Of a stretch of DNA of 37,358 nucleotides, positions 19,231-30,003 are shown one piece after another. This DNA is from Actinomycetota bacterium (GTDB lineage Bacteria > Actinomycetota > Actinomycetes > Nanopelagicales > Nanopelagicaceae). The stretch is from positions 1 to 37,358 of the forward strand of contig VGAG01000008.1 in assembly GCA_016870835.1 (NCBI GenBank), written 5' to 3'. A model generated the notes under the pieces. The model was not told where the DNA came from. It ran no database searches and saw only the letters and a list, made by a program, of their open reading frames with translations. Within the stretch, counting starts at the first letter, position 1. The number at the start of each line of letters is the position of its first letter. A program made the position numbers and the translations under genes.

Positions 19231-20442
19231 ATGGATTTCGGCCTCAGCCCCAAGGCAACCGAATATGCCGCAAAACTGCAAGCCTTTATGGATAACGAGG
19301 TCTTTCCAGCAGAAACGATCTATCACCAAGAGCGCGCTGCCTTCATCAAAGCGGGTAATCCCCACAAACTCCCACCAGTTATTGAAGAGTTAAAGAAGAA
19401 AGCTAAGGCGCAAGGACTTTGGAATCTCTTCTTGCCTCATCTTGGTCATCATTTAAAAGTAACTGATTATGCAACGCTAGCTGAGATTACTGGTTGGTCA
19501 CCTGATATTGCTCCCGAAGCAATCAACTGTGCAGCTCCTGATACTGGAAATATGGAAGTTCTAGATATGTTCGGAACGGAATCGCAGAAAAAGAAATGGC
19601 TTGAGCCACTTTTAAATGGCGAGATTCGCTCGGGCTTTGCAATGACAGAGCCGGATGTTGCTTCAAGTGATGCCCGAAATATTCGCACCAGTATCAAACG
19701 TGAGGGCGAGCACTACGTAATAAATGGAACTAAGTGGTGGACAACTGGGGCTATGGACGAGCGATGCAAAATTTTGATTGTCATGGGCAAAACCAATCCT
19801 GAAGCAGATGAACATAAACAACAATCCATGGTCTTAGTTCCAATAGATACCCCAGGTGTGAAAGTTATTCGCAATCTTGATGTCCTTGGATACGTAGACC
19901 AACATGGCCACGCCGAAATCTCATTTACCGATGTAAAAGTTCCAATCTCTAATTTGATTGGAAAGGAAGGCGAAGGTTTTGCAATCGCCCAAGCGCGACT
20001 TGGTCCAGGACGAGTTCATCACTGTATGCGCGCCATCGGAATGGCTGAGCGGGCCCTCCAATTAATGATTAAGCGCTCACTAGTTCGAAACCCATTTGGA
20101 AAAGAGTTGGCGCGACAAGGGGTAATTCAAGAGTGGATTGCGAAGGCTCGTATCGATATCGAGCAGGCCCGGTTATTGGTCTTAAAAACAGCGTGGCTTA
20201 TTGATAATCAGGGAGCTAAAGCAGCACGTAAAGAAATCGCTGCAATAAAGGTAGCGGTACCGCAAATGGCACAAGAGATTATTGACCGCGCGATCCAGGC
20301 CCACGGCGGAGCCGGAGTAAGTCAAGACACTCCCCTTGCGGCGATGTTTGCCGGTATCCGGGTGCTTCGAATTGTTGATGGGCCGGATGAAGTTCATCTC
20401 CGCGATTTAGCAAGGTTAGAACTCAAGCCTTACATTTCATGA
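19231..20442 (+). CDS. ACAD10/11-like acyl-CoA dehydrogenase family flavoprotein
   Basis: A 403-residue FAD enzyme of the acyl-CoA dehydrogenase superfamily. I chose the ATG at 19231; the open frame upstream is antisense to the SDR gene. Motifs are FAMTEPDVASSD at 136-147, the subgroup-typical LGPGRVHHCMRAIG at 258-270, QAHGGAG at 356-362 and VDGPDEVH at 382-389. These resemble the dehydrogenase half of ACAD10/ACAD11 and bacterial LvaC rather than fatty-acid ACADs. The stop overlaps the start of a phosphotransferase gene by four bases. It probably turns a 4-phosphoacyl-CoA into an enoyl-CoA; that role is inferred from family and neighbour. Confidence 0.85.
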   Translation: MDFGLSPKATEYAAKLQAFMDNEVFPAETIYHQERAAFIKAGNPHKLPPVIEELKKKAKAQGLWNLFLPHLGHHLKVTDYATLAEITGWSPDIAPEAINCAAPDTGNMEVLDMFGTESQKKKWLEPLLNGEIRSGFAMTEPDVASSDARNIRTSIKREGEHYVINGTKWWTTGAMDERCKILIVMGKTNPEADEHKQQSMVLVPIDTPGVKVIRNLDVLGYVDQHGHAEISFTDVKVPISNLIGKEGEGFAIAQARLGPGRVHHCMRAIGMAERALQLMIKRSLVRNPFGKELARQGVIQEWIAKARIDIEQARLLVLKTAWLIDNQGAKAARKEIAAIKVAVPQMAQEIIDRAIQAHGGAGVSQDTPLAAMFAGIRVLRIVDGPDEVHLRDLARLELKPYIS

Positions 20443-21464
20443 GCGAGCTAACTCCGGTTCGCGCGGAAGATTCCTTTGATATCGCGAAAGTACATAACTG
20501 GTTAAGCAAATATATTTCTGAAAGTGAATTACCTAAAGTAGAACAATTTAGAAGTGGCGCATCAAACCTAACCTATTTGTTAACTTATCCAGATCGTGAG
20601 TTAGTTCTTCGCCGCCCGCCAGTCGGAACTAAAGCGATTTCGGCTCATGACATGAAACGTGAATTTCTAATCCAATCAAGGTTAAAGCCAGGCTATGACT
20701 TAGTCCCAAAGGTAATCGCGCTCTGTGAAGATCATGAAGTTCTCGGCTCTGATTTTTATGTCATGGAGCGGATTAAAGGAGAGATTTTCCGGCGTGATGT
20801 TCCGGAATCACTCACTAGAGAAGATATCTCAATTATGGCTACCAGCCTGGTGTCAGGGTTGGCCCAACTTCACAGCGTTGATTCAAGTGTGCTACAAGAA
20901 CTCAATAAGGGTTCTGGATATGTAACGCGCCAGGTTGAAGGTTGGTCAAAGCGTTATCGAAATGCGCTTACCGATGATGTTCCGGATGGCGAAGTTGTAA
21001 TGAATTGGCTAGCGGAAAATAAGCCCGAAGATGTTGATTCCTGCATCATTCATGGTGATTGGCGAATAGACAATATGGTCTTTGATTTAGGGCAGAAAAA
21101 GCTAGTGGGCGTGCTCGATTGGGAGCTTGCCACTGTAGGCGATCCCCTCATGGATCTTGGCTCAGCTCTTGCATATTGGGTCGATCGTGATGATGATCCA
21201 GAGTTTGCTTCGTTGCGCCGGCAACCAAGTCATCTTGAAGGTATGCCCACAAGAAACGAATTCATTAAGAAATATCTCGAGTTAAGCGGGAGAAGTTGTG
21301 ACGACTTTACTTTCTATGAAGTATTTGGCCTCTTTAGATTGAGCGTAATTATTCAACAGATCTGGGCGCGCTATAGAGCTGGCCAGACTTCAAATCCGGC
21401 CTTTAAGGGTTTTGGTGTCGGCGTCAAAATTCTCATCAATCGTGCGCAAGGATTAATCGCATGA
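20439..21464 (+). CDS. APH-fold phosphotransferase, ACAD10/11 N-domain / LvaA-like
   Basis: A 341-residue kinase of the aminoglycoside phosphotransferase fold. It shows the nucleotide loop FRSGASNLTY (37-46), LVLRRPP, the catalytic loop HGDWRIDN (205-212, with D207 and N212) and the metal-binding DWE (227-229) in VLDWELATVGDPLMDL. This set matches the kinase half of mammalian ACAD10/11 and LvaA, which phosphorylate the 4-hydroxyl of hydroxyacyl-CoAs. Four-base overlaps with both the ACAD before it and the ADH after it indicate one operon. It is not likely to be a drug-resistance enzyme. No LvaB-like small partner is visible. Confidence 0.85.
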   Translation: MSELTPVRAEDSFDIAKVHNWLSKYISESELPKVEQFRSGASNLTYLLTYPDRELVLRRPPVGTKAISAHDMKREFLIQSRLKPGYDLVPKVIALCEDHEVLGSDFYVMERIKGEIFRRDVPESLTREDISIMATSLVSGLAQLHSVDSSVLQELNKGSGYVTRQVEGWSKRYRNALTDDVPDGEVVMNWLAENKPEDVDSCIIHGDWRIDNMVFDLGQKKLVGVLDWELATVGDPLMDLGSALAYWVDRDDDPEFASLRRQPSHLEGMPTRNEFIKKYLELSGRSCDDFTFYEVFGLFRLSVIIQQIWARYRAGQTSNPAFKGFGVGVKILINRAQGLIA

Positions 21465-22444
21465 AGGCCGGACGTATCACCGTAGCAACTCGCAACTTCG
21501 AAGTGAAGGAAGTACCAACTCCAACTGCGCAATCTGGTCAAGTTCGGATAAAGGTCGGCGCTGCCGGTGTTTGTTTATCAGATGTTCATTTCTTAGATGG
21601 AACTCTAAAACCAGGATACTTAAAGAGCGATGAGGTAACTCTTGGCCATGAGGTAGCAGGAACTATTGATCAAGTTGGCCCGGAAGTAAATGAGTTTCAA
21701 ATCGGAGATCGAGTTCTTGTAATTGCTGGTGAGCGAAATGAGTTAAATCAGATAACAACTCTTGGTTTTGATTATGATGGTGGTTATGCCGAATATGTAA
21801 TTGCTAAGCAATCGCTCGTTGTAAAAATTCCAGATAATCTTCCCTTTGAACAAGCAGCGATCATCCCCGACGCTGTCTCTACTCCTTGGGCTGCAATATC
21901 TACAACTGCGAAAATCAAAAGCGGTGAGAACGTTGCAGTTTTTGGAGTCGGCGGTCTAGGAATTCACGCAGTACAACTCCTTAAATTGCTCGGCTGTAGC
22001 AAGGTAATTGCAATCGACCCAAGAAGCGATGCTCGCGATAAAGCCCTAGAAATAGGGGCTGATTTGGCCTTTGATCCCAGCGATGAGGCCCTAAAAAAAC
22101 ACCGGGGGCTTAACGCTTGCTTCGATTTTGCTGGTGTAACTGCGGTTAGAAAACAGGCATTATCTCTTCTTGGTGAAGAAGGAAGATTGGTGATTGTGGG
22201 AATCGCAAATGAACCAATCACAATTCCAAATGACATGGCCTTTACCTATATGCGCACCCAAGTCCTTGGACATTACGGCTCTGAGCGTCATCACACTGAA
22301 GAGTTAGTGCAATTAGCTAGAGATGGGAAACTAAACCTTTCTAAATCAGTCTCTGAAATTCTCCCTCTTGCTCAAGCAGAGTTGGCCCTTGAGAAATTAG
22401 AGAAGAAGATTGGTAATCCAATTCGAATCGTACTTAAACCATAA
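21461..22444 (+). CDS. MDR-superfamily alcohol dehydrogenase, zinc type without structural zinc lobe
   Basis: A 327-residue NAD(P)-dependent medium-chain dehydrogenase. Catalytic zinc ligands are probably C38 (GVCLSDVH), H63 and E64 (LGHEVAG), with an acidic third ligand near D137. The Rossmann motif is GVGGLG at 162-167. The usual four-cysteine structural zinc loop (near 90-110) has no cysteine. The ATG overlaps the phosphotransferase stop by four bases. It may oxidise a secondary alcohol in the same pathway. Substrate unknown. A bidirectional terminator follows. Confidence 0.85.
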   Translation: MKAGRITVATRNFEVKEVPTPTAQSGQVRIKVGAAGVCLSDVHFLDGTLKPGYLKSDEVTLGHEVAGTIDQVGPEVNEFQIGDRVLVIAGERNELNQITTLGFDYDGGYAEYVIAKQSLVVKIPDNLPFEQAAIIPDAVSTPWAAISTTAKIKSGENVAVFGVGGLGIHAVQLLKLLGCSKVIAIDPRSDARDKALEIGADLAFDPSDEALKKHRGLNACFDFAGVTAVRKQALSLLGEEGRLVIVGIANEPITIPNDMAFTYMRTQVLGHYGSERHHTEELVQLARDGKLNLSKSVSEILPLAQAELALEKLEKKIGNPIRIVLKP

Positions 22445-22480
22445 AAAAACCCCGGCTATTTCTAACCGGGGCCTTTTATT
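22443..22480. terminator. Bidirectional terminator between the ADH operon and rpoC
   Basis: A six-bp all-GC stem (CCCCGG at 22450-22455 and CCGGGG at 22466-22471) with a ten-base loop. Seven A residues at 22443-22449 become a U-run on the minus strand, ending rpoC transcripts. CCTTTTATT on the plus side ends the ADH operon. Confidence 0.85.
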
Positions 22481-22489
22481 ACTTCTTAT

Positions 22490-25400
22490 TTACCGTGAAC
22501 CAGAATCAAACTCATCAAGGCGAACTGCTTCGCCTGAGCCAGTTGATTCAAATGGTGTGTAGTCATATTCATCGTAAGCGGCATAGACAGCTGCCTTTGC
22601 TTCCTCAGTAGGTTCAACGCGAACATTTCTATAACGCGATAGTCCAGTACCTGCTGGGATCAACTTACCGATGATGACGTTCTCTTTAAGACCTAGTAGC
22701 GGATCGCTTCGCTCAGAGAGCGCTGCATCGGTTAGGACGCGCGTTGTCTCTTGGAAGGATGCAGCTGATAGCCAGGACTCAGTAGCAAGTGATGCCTTGG
22801 TGATACCCATAAGTTCTGGGCGACCTGAGGCAGCCTTGCCACCTTTTTGAACTGCTTCGCGGTTTGCTGCCTGGAAGCGGAGTTGGTCAACCAATTCACC
22901 TGGGAGTAAATCAGTATCGCCTGGTTCAAGAACGGTGATACGACGGAGCATCTGCTTGACGATGATTTCAATGTGCTTATCGTGGATGCTGACACCCTGG
23001 GAGCGATAAACCTGTTGAATTTCATTTACCAAGTGGGTCTGGGTAGCACGAGGACCGAGAATACGAAGAACCTGCTTAGGATCAATCGCACCAACAACCA
23101 TCTGTTGTCCAACGCCAACCTTCATTCCTTCTTCAACGAGAAGTTTCTGACGGCGAGTAATTGGATAAGCAGTTGCTTCGCCACCATCTTCTGGGGTGAC
23201 GATGATCTTCTTGCCCTTTGAGTCTTCAGTAAATGAGACAACGCCAGCTGCTTCAGCAATCGGAGCAACGCCCTTTGGAGTGCGCGCTTCGAATAACTCA
23301 ACAACGCGAGGTAGACCGTGTGTGATGTCACCTGCGGCAGAAGCGGCTCCACCGGTGTGGAAGGTACGCATTGTTAGCTGCGTGCCAGGCTCACCAATTG
23401 ATTGGGCAGCAATAATTCCAACTGCTTCGCCGACATCAACAAGTTTGCCAGTCGCCATCGAGCGTCCGTAGCACTTTGCGCAGAGACCGACCTTTGAATC
23501 GCAAGTCATAACTGAACGAACCTTTACTTCAGCTACGCCATTTGCAACTAGATCGTCAATAACTCGATCACCAAGATCGCTACCTGCAGCAATAATTGTC
23601 TTGCCATCAACAACTACATCTTCAACAACGATACGACCGTAGATTGCAGTTTCAACATGGTCATCACGAGTGAGTTTGCCGTTAACAGTTTCAGCAATCA
23701 CTAGTCCGAGGCCACGATCTGTTCCGCAATCCTCTTCACGGATGATGACATCTTGTGCAACGTCGCAGAGACGTCGAGTTAGATAACCAGCATCTGCGGT
23801 ACGAAGTGCGGTATCAGCAAGACCCTTTCGAGCACCGTGAGTAGAGATGAAGTACTCAAGTACTGAGAGACCTTCGCGGAAGTTGGACTTGATTGGGCGC
23901 GGGATGATTTCTCCCTTTGGATTTGCCACAAGTCCGCGCATACCTGCGATCTGGCGGATCTGCATCATGTTTCCACGAGCACCGGAGTAAACCATCATCC
24001 AGACTGGATTGGTCCGTGGGAAGTTATCTTCCATCTCCTTGGCAACATCGTTGGTTGCTTGAGTCCAGATCTCGATTAATTCCTGACGACGCTCATCGTC
24101 AGTAATGAGTCCGAGGTCGTACTGGGATTGGACCTTCTCGGCCTTCTCTTCGTAACCAGCCAAAATCTCATTCTTGCGATCCGGAGTTACTACATCGACG
24201 ATACCGATTGTGGCACCGGCGCGAGTTGCCCAGCGGAAACCGAGCTCCTTCAAATCATCAAGAACGCGCGCAACTACGACCTTTGGATAAGCCTCAGCGA
24301 GGTTATCAACGATTGCACCGAGCGCCTTCTTTGTGACTTCGTGATCTACATATGGGAAATCTTCCGGAAGAATCTCATTGAAGATTGCTCTTCCCAGAGT
24401 TGTTTCCTTCGTAACGGTTTCACCATTTACATTTACGCGAATCTTGATCTTCGCCTGAACTGAAACGCTCTTCTGTTCGTAAGCCATCAAGCCTTCTGCG
24501 ATAGAGGTAAAGCTTCTGCCATCGCCGACTTGGTTCTCACGATTTGAAGTTAGGTAGTAAAGGCCAAGCACCATGTCTTGGGTAGGAGCAGTAAGTGGGC
24601 GACCAGATGCTGGCGAAAGAATGTTGTTTGAGGACAACATCAAGATGCGAGCTTCGGCTTGCGCTTCTGCTGAGAGCGGAACGTGTACCGCCATCTGATC
24701 ACCGTCGAAGTCTGCGTTAAATGCAGTACATACGAGTGGGTGAATCTGGATTGCCTTACCTTCGATTAGTTGCGGTTCGAAAGCTTGGATACCAAGTCGG
24801 TGCAAGGTTGGTGCGCGGTTAAGTAGTACTGGATGCTCTGCAATAACTTCTTCAAGAACATCCCAAACTACTGCGCGCGAACGCTCGACCATACGCTTTG
24901 CGCTCTTGATATTTTGCGCGTGATTCAAATCGACCAAGCGCTTCATAACGAATGGCTTAAATAGCTCTAGCGCCATCTGCTTTGGAAGACCGCACTGGTG
25001 GAGCTTTAGCTGCGGGCCAACGACGATTACTGAACGACCTGAGTAATCAACGCGCTTTCCAAGCAAGTTCTGGCGGAAGCGTCCCTGCTTACCTTTGAGC
25101 ATGTCAGAGAGCGACTTGAGAGCACGGTTTCCTGGGCCAGTTACTGGGCGACCACGGCGACCGTTATCAAATAGCGCATCGACAGCTTCTTGAAGCATGC
25201 GCTTCTCGTTGTTGACGATAATTTCTGGAGCGCCCAGATCGACAAGACGCTTCAAACGATTATTACGGTTGATGACGCGGCGATAAAGATCATTTAGATC
25301 TGAGGTCGCAAAGCGTCCACCATCTAGTTGAACCATCGGACGAAGGTCAGGTGGGATTACTGGAACGCAATCCAAGACCATCGAAGTTGGCTTGTTATTT

Positions 25401-26314
25401 GTCGTCAAGAATGAATTGACAACTTTCAGACGCTTGATGGCGCGGGTCTTTTTCTGGCCCTTGCCATTTTCAGCGACATCAGTGAGCTTGTCGTATTCAG
25501 CTTGAAGATCAAAAGTCTCAAGACGCTTTTGAATTGCAGTCGCACCCATGAAGCCCTTGAAATAGATGCCGTAACGATCGCGCATTTCGCGATACAAGTT
25601 CTCATCACCTTCAAGGTCGCCGACCTTAAGATCTTTAAAGCGTTTCCAAACTTCCTCGAGACGATCGAGTTCTTTCTGGGAGCGATCGCGGATTGTCTTT
25701 AATTCACGCTCGCCCGCTTCACGGACTTTGCGCTTCTGGTCAGACTTTGCGCCTTCATCTTCCAAATCGGATAGATCGTTCTCTAACTTCTCTTGGCGTG
25801 CTTGCAAATCAGTATCGCGCTTAGTTTCGATCTTCTTACGATCGGTGTTAACGCGCTTCTCAAGCTTTGCCATATCTTCTTCGCGACCTTCTTTATCTAC
25901 CTCAGTAATCATGTAGGCAGCGAAATAGATGACCTTCTCCAAGTCCTTTGGAGCGAGATCTAAAAGATAACCAAGGCGAGATGGGACTCCCTTGAAGTAC
26001 CAAATATGAGTGACTGGCGCTGCGAGTTCGATATGGCCCATCCGCTCACGGCGAACCTTGGCGCGCGTTACTTCGACGCCGCAACGCTCGCAGATAATTC
26101 CCTTGAATCGGACGCGCTTGTACTTACCGCAATAGCACTCCCAATCACGAGTCGGTCCAAAGATCTTCTCATCGAAGAGACCATCTTTTTCCGGCTTAAG
26201 TGTTCGGTAGTTGATTGTTTCTGGCTTCTTTACCTCGCCAAATGACCATTCACGGATGTTCTCTGCCGAAGCAAGACCAATCCTTAATTCATCGAAAAAG
26301 TTGACATCTAACAT
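22490..26314 (-). CDS. rpoC: DNA-directed RNA polymerase beta' subunit
   Basis: The catalytic half-site of RNA polymerase, 1274 residues. The N-terminal zinc ribbon (CYCGKYK ... CERCG) is near residues 60-78. A long charged coiled-coil insertion of roughly 100 residues follows near 140-260, a feature of actinobacterial beta'. The catalytic [12 protein letters not shown] lies near residue 535, and a second zinc site and [18 protein letters not shown] lie towards the C-terminus. The start has a GGGGGAG Shine-Dalgarno. It is 17 bases after rpoB, and a terminator follows. Confidence 0.98.
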   Translation of the reverse strand: MLDVNFFDELRIGLASAENIREWSFGEVKKPETINYRTLKPEKDGLFDEKIFGPTRDWECYCGKYKRVRFKGIICERCGVEVTRAKVRRERMGHIELAAPVTHIWYFKGVPSRLGYLLDLAPKDLEKVIYFAAYMITEVDKEGREEDMAKLEKRVNTDRKKIETKRDTDLQARQEKLENDLSDLEDEGAKSDQKRKVREAGERELKTIRDRSQKELDRLEEVWKRFKDLKVGDLEGDENLYREMRDRYGIYFKGFMGATAIQKRLETFDLQAEYDKLTDVAENGKGQKKTRAIKRLKVVNSFLTTNNKPTSMVLDCVPVIPPDLRPMVQLDGGRFATSDLNDLYRRVINRNNRLKRLVDLGAPEIIVNNEKRMLQEAVDALFDNGRRGRPVTGPGNRALKSLSDMLKGKQGRFRQNLLGKRVDYSGRSVIVVGPQLKLHQCGLPKQMALELFKPFVMKRLVDLNHAQNIKSAKRMVERSRAVVWDVLEEVIAEHPVLLNRAPTLHRLGIQAFEPQLIEGKAIQIHPLVCTAFNADFDGDQMAVHVPLSAEAQAEARILMLSSNNILSPASGRPLTAPTQDMVLGLYYLTSNRENQVGDGRSFTSIAEGLMAYEQKSVSVQAKIKIRVNVNGETVTKETTLGRAIFNEILPEDFPYVDHEVTKKALGAIVDNLAEAYPKVVVARVLDDLKELGFRWATRAGATIGIVDVVTPDRKNEILAGYEEKAEKVQSQYDLGLITDDERRQELIEIWTQATNDVAKEMEDNFPRTNPVWMMVYSGARGNMMQIRQIAGMRGLVANPKGEIIPRPIKSNFREGLSVLEYFISTHGARKGLADTALRTADAGYLTRRLCDVAQDVIIREEDCGTDRGLGLVIAETVNGKLTRDDHVETAIYGRIVVEDVVVDGKTIIAAGSDLGDRVIDDLVANGVAEVKVRSVMTCDSKVGLCAKCYGRSMATGKLVDVGEAVGIIAAQSIGEPGTQLTMRTFHTGGAASAAGDITHGLPRVVELFEARTPKGVAPIAEAAGVVSFTEDSKGKKIIVTPEDGGEATAYPITRRQKLLVEEGMKVGVGQQMVVGAIDPKQVLRILGPRATQTHLVNEIQQVYRSQGVSIHDKHIEIIVKQMLRRITVLEPGDTDLLPGELVDQLRFQAANREAVQKGGKAASGRPELMGITKASLATESWLSAASFQETTRVLTDAALSERSDPLLGLKENVIIGKLIPAGTGLSRYRNVRVEPTEEAKAAVYAAYDEYDYTPFESTGSGEAVRLDEFDSGSR

Positions 26315-26331
26315 TGTCTATTCTCCCCCTG

Positions 26332-29300
26332 TCACACTTCTTCTACAGAGCTTGGCTCAACTCGTGACAAGTTGATTCCTAACTCTTCGGCCGTCTTGAA
26401 TACTTCTTCATCAGTATCGCGCATCTCAATTGCGACGCCTTCAGATGAAAGCACTTCTACATTGAGACAGAGTGATTGCATTTCCTTAACTAGAACCTTG
26501 AATGATTCAGGGATTCCAGGCTCAGGAATGTTCTCGCCCTTTACGATTGCTTCGTAAACTTTTACACGTCCAAGAACATCGTCTGACTTAATTGTCAGCA
26601 ACTCTTGAAGAGTGTAAGCCGCGCCGTATGCCTCGAGCGCCCAAACTTCCATCTCACCAAAGCGCTGGCCACCGAACTGGGCCTTACCGCCGAGAGGCTG
26701 TTGAGTGATCATCGAGTAAGGACCTGTTGAACGTGCATGGATCTTGTCATCGACCAAGTGGTGCAACTTCAAGATGTACATGTAACCAACTGTGATCTCT
26801 TCTGGGTAAGGAAGTCCGGTACGTCCATCAAATAAACGCGCCTTTCCATCCTTATTAACGAGTCTTTGGCCATCTGCATTTGGAAGAGTTGATTCGAGTA
26901 GTCCATGAATCTCATCTTCGCGAGCGCCATCAAAGACTGGGGTGGCAACGCGAGTTCCAGATGAAGCTGACATTGCGCCAATATCTTCAAGGCGGCCAGT
27001 CCAAGTTTCATTGGATTTCTCTACTTCCCAACCGCTCTTTGCAACCCAACCAAGGTGAGTCTCTAGAACCTGTCCAACGTTCATACGACCAGGAACGCCG
27101 AGTGGATTTAGAACTACATCAACAGCAGTTCCATCCTCAAGGAATGGCATATCTTCGACAGGGAGGATCTTTGCGATAACACCCTTATTTCCATGGCGAC
27201 CAGCGAGCTTGTCACCATCTTGGATCTTTCGCTTCTGTGCGACGTAAACGCGCACAACTTGATTAACACCCGCAGGTAGGTCGTAGCCATCTTCAAGATC
27301 AAAGATTTTTACGCCAATTACTTTTCCACCTTCACCATGAGGAACCTTTAGTGAGGTGTCTCGAACTTCGCGCGCCTTCTCACCGAAGATGGCACGGAGC
27401 AAACGCTCTTCTGGGGTTAGTTCAGTCTCTCCCTTAGGAGTTACCTTTCCAACCAAAATATCGCCAGGGACGACATCTGCGCCGATGCGAATAATTCCGC
27501 GCTCATCAAGGTCAGCTAGAACTTCCTCGGAAACATTTGGAATGTCGCGAGTAATTTCTTCTGCACCTAACTTGGTATCGCGAGCATCAACTTCATACTC
27601 TTCAATATGAATCGAAGTTAGAACATCATCTTGCACAAGTCTCTGCGAGAGGATGATTGCATCTTCGTAGTTGTGACCTTCCCATGACATGAAAGCGACT
27701 AGAAGGTTTTTACCGAGGGCCATCTCACCATTTTGAGTAGATGGGCCATCAACAATTACCTGGCCAGCTGAGACTTTCTCGCCTTGATTAACAAGAACGC
27801 GCATGTTCCGCGAAGTACCCTGATTGGAGCGGATGAACTTCTGGATTACGGTCTCGTCATAAATATCTTCTTCGCCATCTTCACTCTTAATTACTAAGCG
27901 ATCAGAGGCAACTTCTGTGACAACGCCACTTCGGACTGCGGTTACAACATCGCCAGCATCAACGGCTGCACGGTATTCCATACCGGTTCCGACGAATGGG
28001 GCTTCTGCACGAAGTAGTGGGACTGCTTGGCGCATCATGTTCGCTCCCATAAGGGCGCGGTTTGCATCATCATGCTCAAGGAACGGAATCATCGCTGTTG
28101 CGACTGAAACCATCTGGCGTGGTGAGACATCCATGTAATCAACTTCTTCAGCCGGGATGTATTCAACTTCGCCACCACGACGACGGACAAGAACGCGAGA
28201 TTCTGCGAAGCGATTATCTTCGGTTAACGGCGCGTTTGCCTGGGCGATGATGTGCTCATCTTCTTCATCAGCAGTTAGGTAATCGACTTGGTCAGTTACC
28301 TTTCCACCAGAAACTTTGCGGTACGGAGTCTCTACGAAACCGAATGGGGTGATGCGCGCATAAGTTGCGAGCGATCCGATAAGTCCAATGTTTGGACCTT
28401 CAGGAGTTTCGATCGGACACATACGTCCATAGTGCGATGGATGCACATCTCGAACTTCGAAGCCGGCGCGATCACGAGATAGACCGCCAGGTCCAAGTGC
28501 AGAGAGACGACGCTTATGTGTAAGACCAGAAATTGGATTTGTCTGATCCATGAATTGGGAGAGCTGGGAAGTTCCGAAGAACTCTTTGATCGCTGCAGTG
28601 ATTGGACGGATGTTGATCAAGGTTTGTGGAGTAATCGCCTCAACATCTTGAGTTGTCATACGCTCACGAACAACGCGCTCCATACGTGATAGGCCGACGC
28701 GAACTTGGTTTTGAATCAATTCGCCAACAGTGCGTAGGCGACGATTTCCAAAGTGATCAATATCGTCAATTTCAACACGGACTTGCTTACCAAGATCGAT
28801 AAGCGCCTCGCCCTTATGTAGCGCGACTAAGTAGCGGATTGTGCCGACGATGTCATCGATTGCAAGAAGGTTCTTGCCGAGATCAAGTTCGATACCGAGT
28901 TTCTTATTTAATTTGAAGCGTCCGACCTTGGCCAAGTCATAGCGCTTCGCATTGAAATATAGGTTTTCGATGAGGTTCTGGGCAGCTTCCTTTGTTGGTG
29001 GCTCACCAGGACGCATCTTGCGGTAGATATCAAGTAAGGCTTCATCTTGAGTTGTGACGTTATCTTTTGCAAGCGTGTCCTTCATCGATGCGTATTCGCC
29101 GAACTCGGTAAGAATTTGTTCGTTAGTCCAGCCAAGCGCCTTCAAGAAGACGGTGACGGATTGCTTACGCTTACGATCGATACGAACGGCAACGAAATCT
29201 TTCTTATCGATTTCAAACTCAAGCCATGCACCGCGGCTTGGGATGATTTTTGCAGTGAAGATATCTTTATCTGCAGTCTTCTCAACGGTGCGCTCAAAGT

Positions 29301-29793
29301 AAACGCCAGGTGAGCGAACGAGTTGTGAAACAACTACGCGCTCAGTTCCATTGATTACAAATGTTCCGCGCGGAGTCATCAACGGGAAGTCACCCATGAA
29401 AACTGTTTGCGACTTGATTTCACCGGTTACATTGTTTGTAAATTCAGCAGTTACGAAGAGCGGAGCTGCGTAAGTGATGTCGCGCTCTTTGCACTCTGCG
29501 ATGCTGTACTTCGGTGGCTCGAAACGATGGTCGCGGAATGAGAGCGACATCGATCCTTGAAAATCTTCAATCGGGGAAATCTCTTCAAAGATTTCCTCTA
29601 GACCGGATTGCTTCGGGATTTCTCCACGGTCTGGTCTTTCATTCTTACCAATTCGCGAACGCCATGCCTCATTACCGAGTAGCCAATCAAAGCTCTCGAT
29701 TTGAAGTGCAAGGAGATTTGGTACTTCTTGTGGTTCGCGGATCTTGGCGAAAGAAATTCGGGCTGGTGCAGTTGATTTCTGTTTCGCGGCCAA
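26332..29793 (-). CDS. rpoB: DNA-directed RNA polymerase beta subunit
   Basis: The beta subunit, about 1153 residues. I chose the TTG at 29793, which follows AAGGA by six bases and gives [21 protein letters not shown], like Streptomyces RpoB. An in-frame TTG at 29808 adds five residues but has no Shine-Dalgarno. The rifampicin-binding region near residue 410-440 reads [12 protein letters not shown] then [13 protein letters not shown], with Asp, His and Ser at the usual resistance positions all wild type. The C-terminus is complete. Confidence 0.96.
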   Translation of the reverse strand: MAAKQKSTAPARISFAKIREPQEVPNLLALQIESFDWLLGNEAWRSRIGKNERPDRGEIPKQSGLEEIFEEISPIEDFQGSMSLSFRDHRFEPPKYSIAECKERDITYAAPLFVTAEFTNNVTGEIKSQTVFMGDFPLMTPRGTFVINGTERVVVSQLVRSPGVYFERTVEKTADKDIFTAKIIPSRGAWLEFEIDKKDFVAVRIDRKRKQSVTVFLKALGWTNEQILTEFGEYASMKDTLAKDNVTTQDEALLDIYRKMRPGEPPTKEAAQNLIENLYFNAKRYDLAKVGRFKLNKKLGIELDLGKNLLAIDDIVGTIRYLVALHKGEALIDLGKQVRVEIDDIDHFGNRRLRTVGELIQNQVRVGLSRMERVVRERMTTQDVEAITPQTLINIRPITAAIKEFFGTSQLSQFMDQTNPISGLTHKRRLSALGPGGLSRDRAGFEVRDVHPSHYGRMCPIETPEGPNIGLIGSLATYARITPFGFVETPYRKVSGGKVTDQVDYLTADEEDEHIIAQANAPLTEDNRFAESRVLVRRRGGEVEYIPAEEVDYMDVSPRQMVSVATAMIPFLEHDDANRALMGANMMRQAVPLLRAEAPFVGTGMEYRAAVDAGDVVTAVRSGVVTEVASDRLVIKSEDGEEDIYDETVIQKFIRSNQGTSRNMRVLVNQGEKVSAGQVIVDGPSTQNGEMALGKNLLVAFMSWEGHNYEDAIILSQRLVQDDVLTSIHIEEYEVDARDTKLGAEEITRDIPNVSEEVLADLDERGIIRIGADVVPGDILVGKVTPKGETELTPEERLLRAIFGEKAREVRDTSLKVPHGEGGKVIGVKIFDLEDGYDLPAGVNQVVRVYVAQKRKIQDGDKLAGRHGNKGVIAKILPVEDMPFLEDGTAVDVVLNPLGVPGRMNVGQVLETHLGWVAKSGWEVEKSNETWTGRLEDIGAMSASSGTRVATPVFDGAREDEIHGLLESTLPNADGQRLVNKDGKARLFDGRTGLPYPEEITVGYMYILKLHHLVDDKIHARSTGPYSMITQQPLGGKAQFGGQRFGEMEVWALEAYGAAYTLQELLTIKSDDVLGRVKVYEAIVKGENIPEPGIPESFKVLVKEMQSLCLNVEVLSSEGVAIEMRDTDEEVFKTAEELGINLSRVEPSSVEEV

Positions 29794-29961
29794 GTTCTGT
29801 CCTTCCAAAGTTCGTCACTACTTATGTTTTTCGGACTTCGTCTTAATTACTTCCGCACAGCAAACGAAAGGCCACGGCCGCTATATGCCTGTACCTAGGA
29901 AATTGTGCGAAGGGGGAGCATAACCCCCGCGACACGCCGATGTCTAATCCGGGGTAAACGA
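29794..29961 (-). other. rpoB leader region with a GC hairpin and shared element
   Basis: This gap contains no gene. It holds a five-bp GGGGG/CCCCC hairpin (29912-29916 with 29924-29928), the 11-mer shared with the rpsL upstream region (29930-29940), and a weak -10-like TATAGC on the minus strand near 29879-29884 that matches the -10 candidate of rpsL. No clear -35 is visible, so a dedicated rpoB promoter is possible but unproven. Confidence 0.4.
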
Positions 29962-29987
29962 AAGGCCCCCCGTATAAGGGGGGCCTT
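29957..29987 (-). terminator. Intrinsic terminator or attenuator between rplL and rpoB
   Basis: A perfect ten-bp stem with arms at 29962-29971 (AAGGCCCCCC) and 29978-29987 and a six-base loop. On the coding strand it is followed by TTTCGTTT, an imperfect U-run. This is the position of the partial terminator that in E. coli lets ribosomal-protein transcripts exceed rpoBC transcripts. The same role here is likely by analogy. Confidence 0.75.
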
Positions 29988-30003
29988 GCGAATGACGGAA
30001 TGA

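Noticed and set aside
20439-21464. Aminoglycoside resistance phosphotransferase
   Set aside because: The fold is shared, but the motif context (LVLRRPP, VLDWELATVGDP) and the coupling to an ACAD fit the ACAD10/11-LvaA group.
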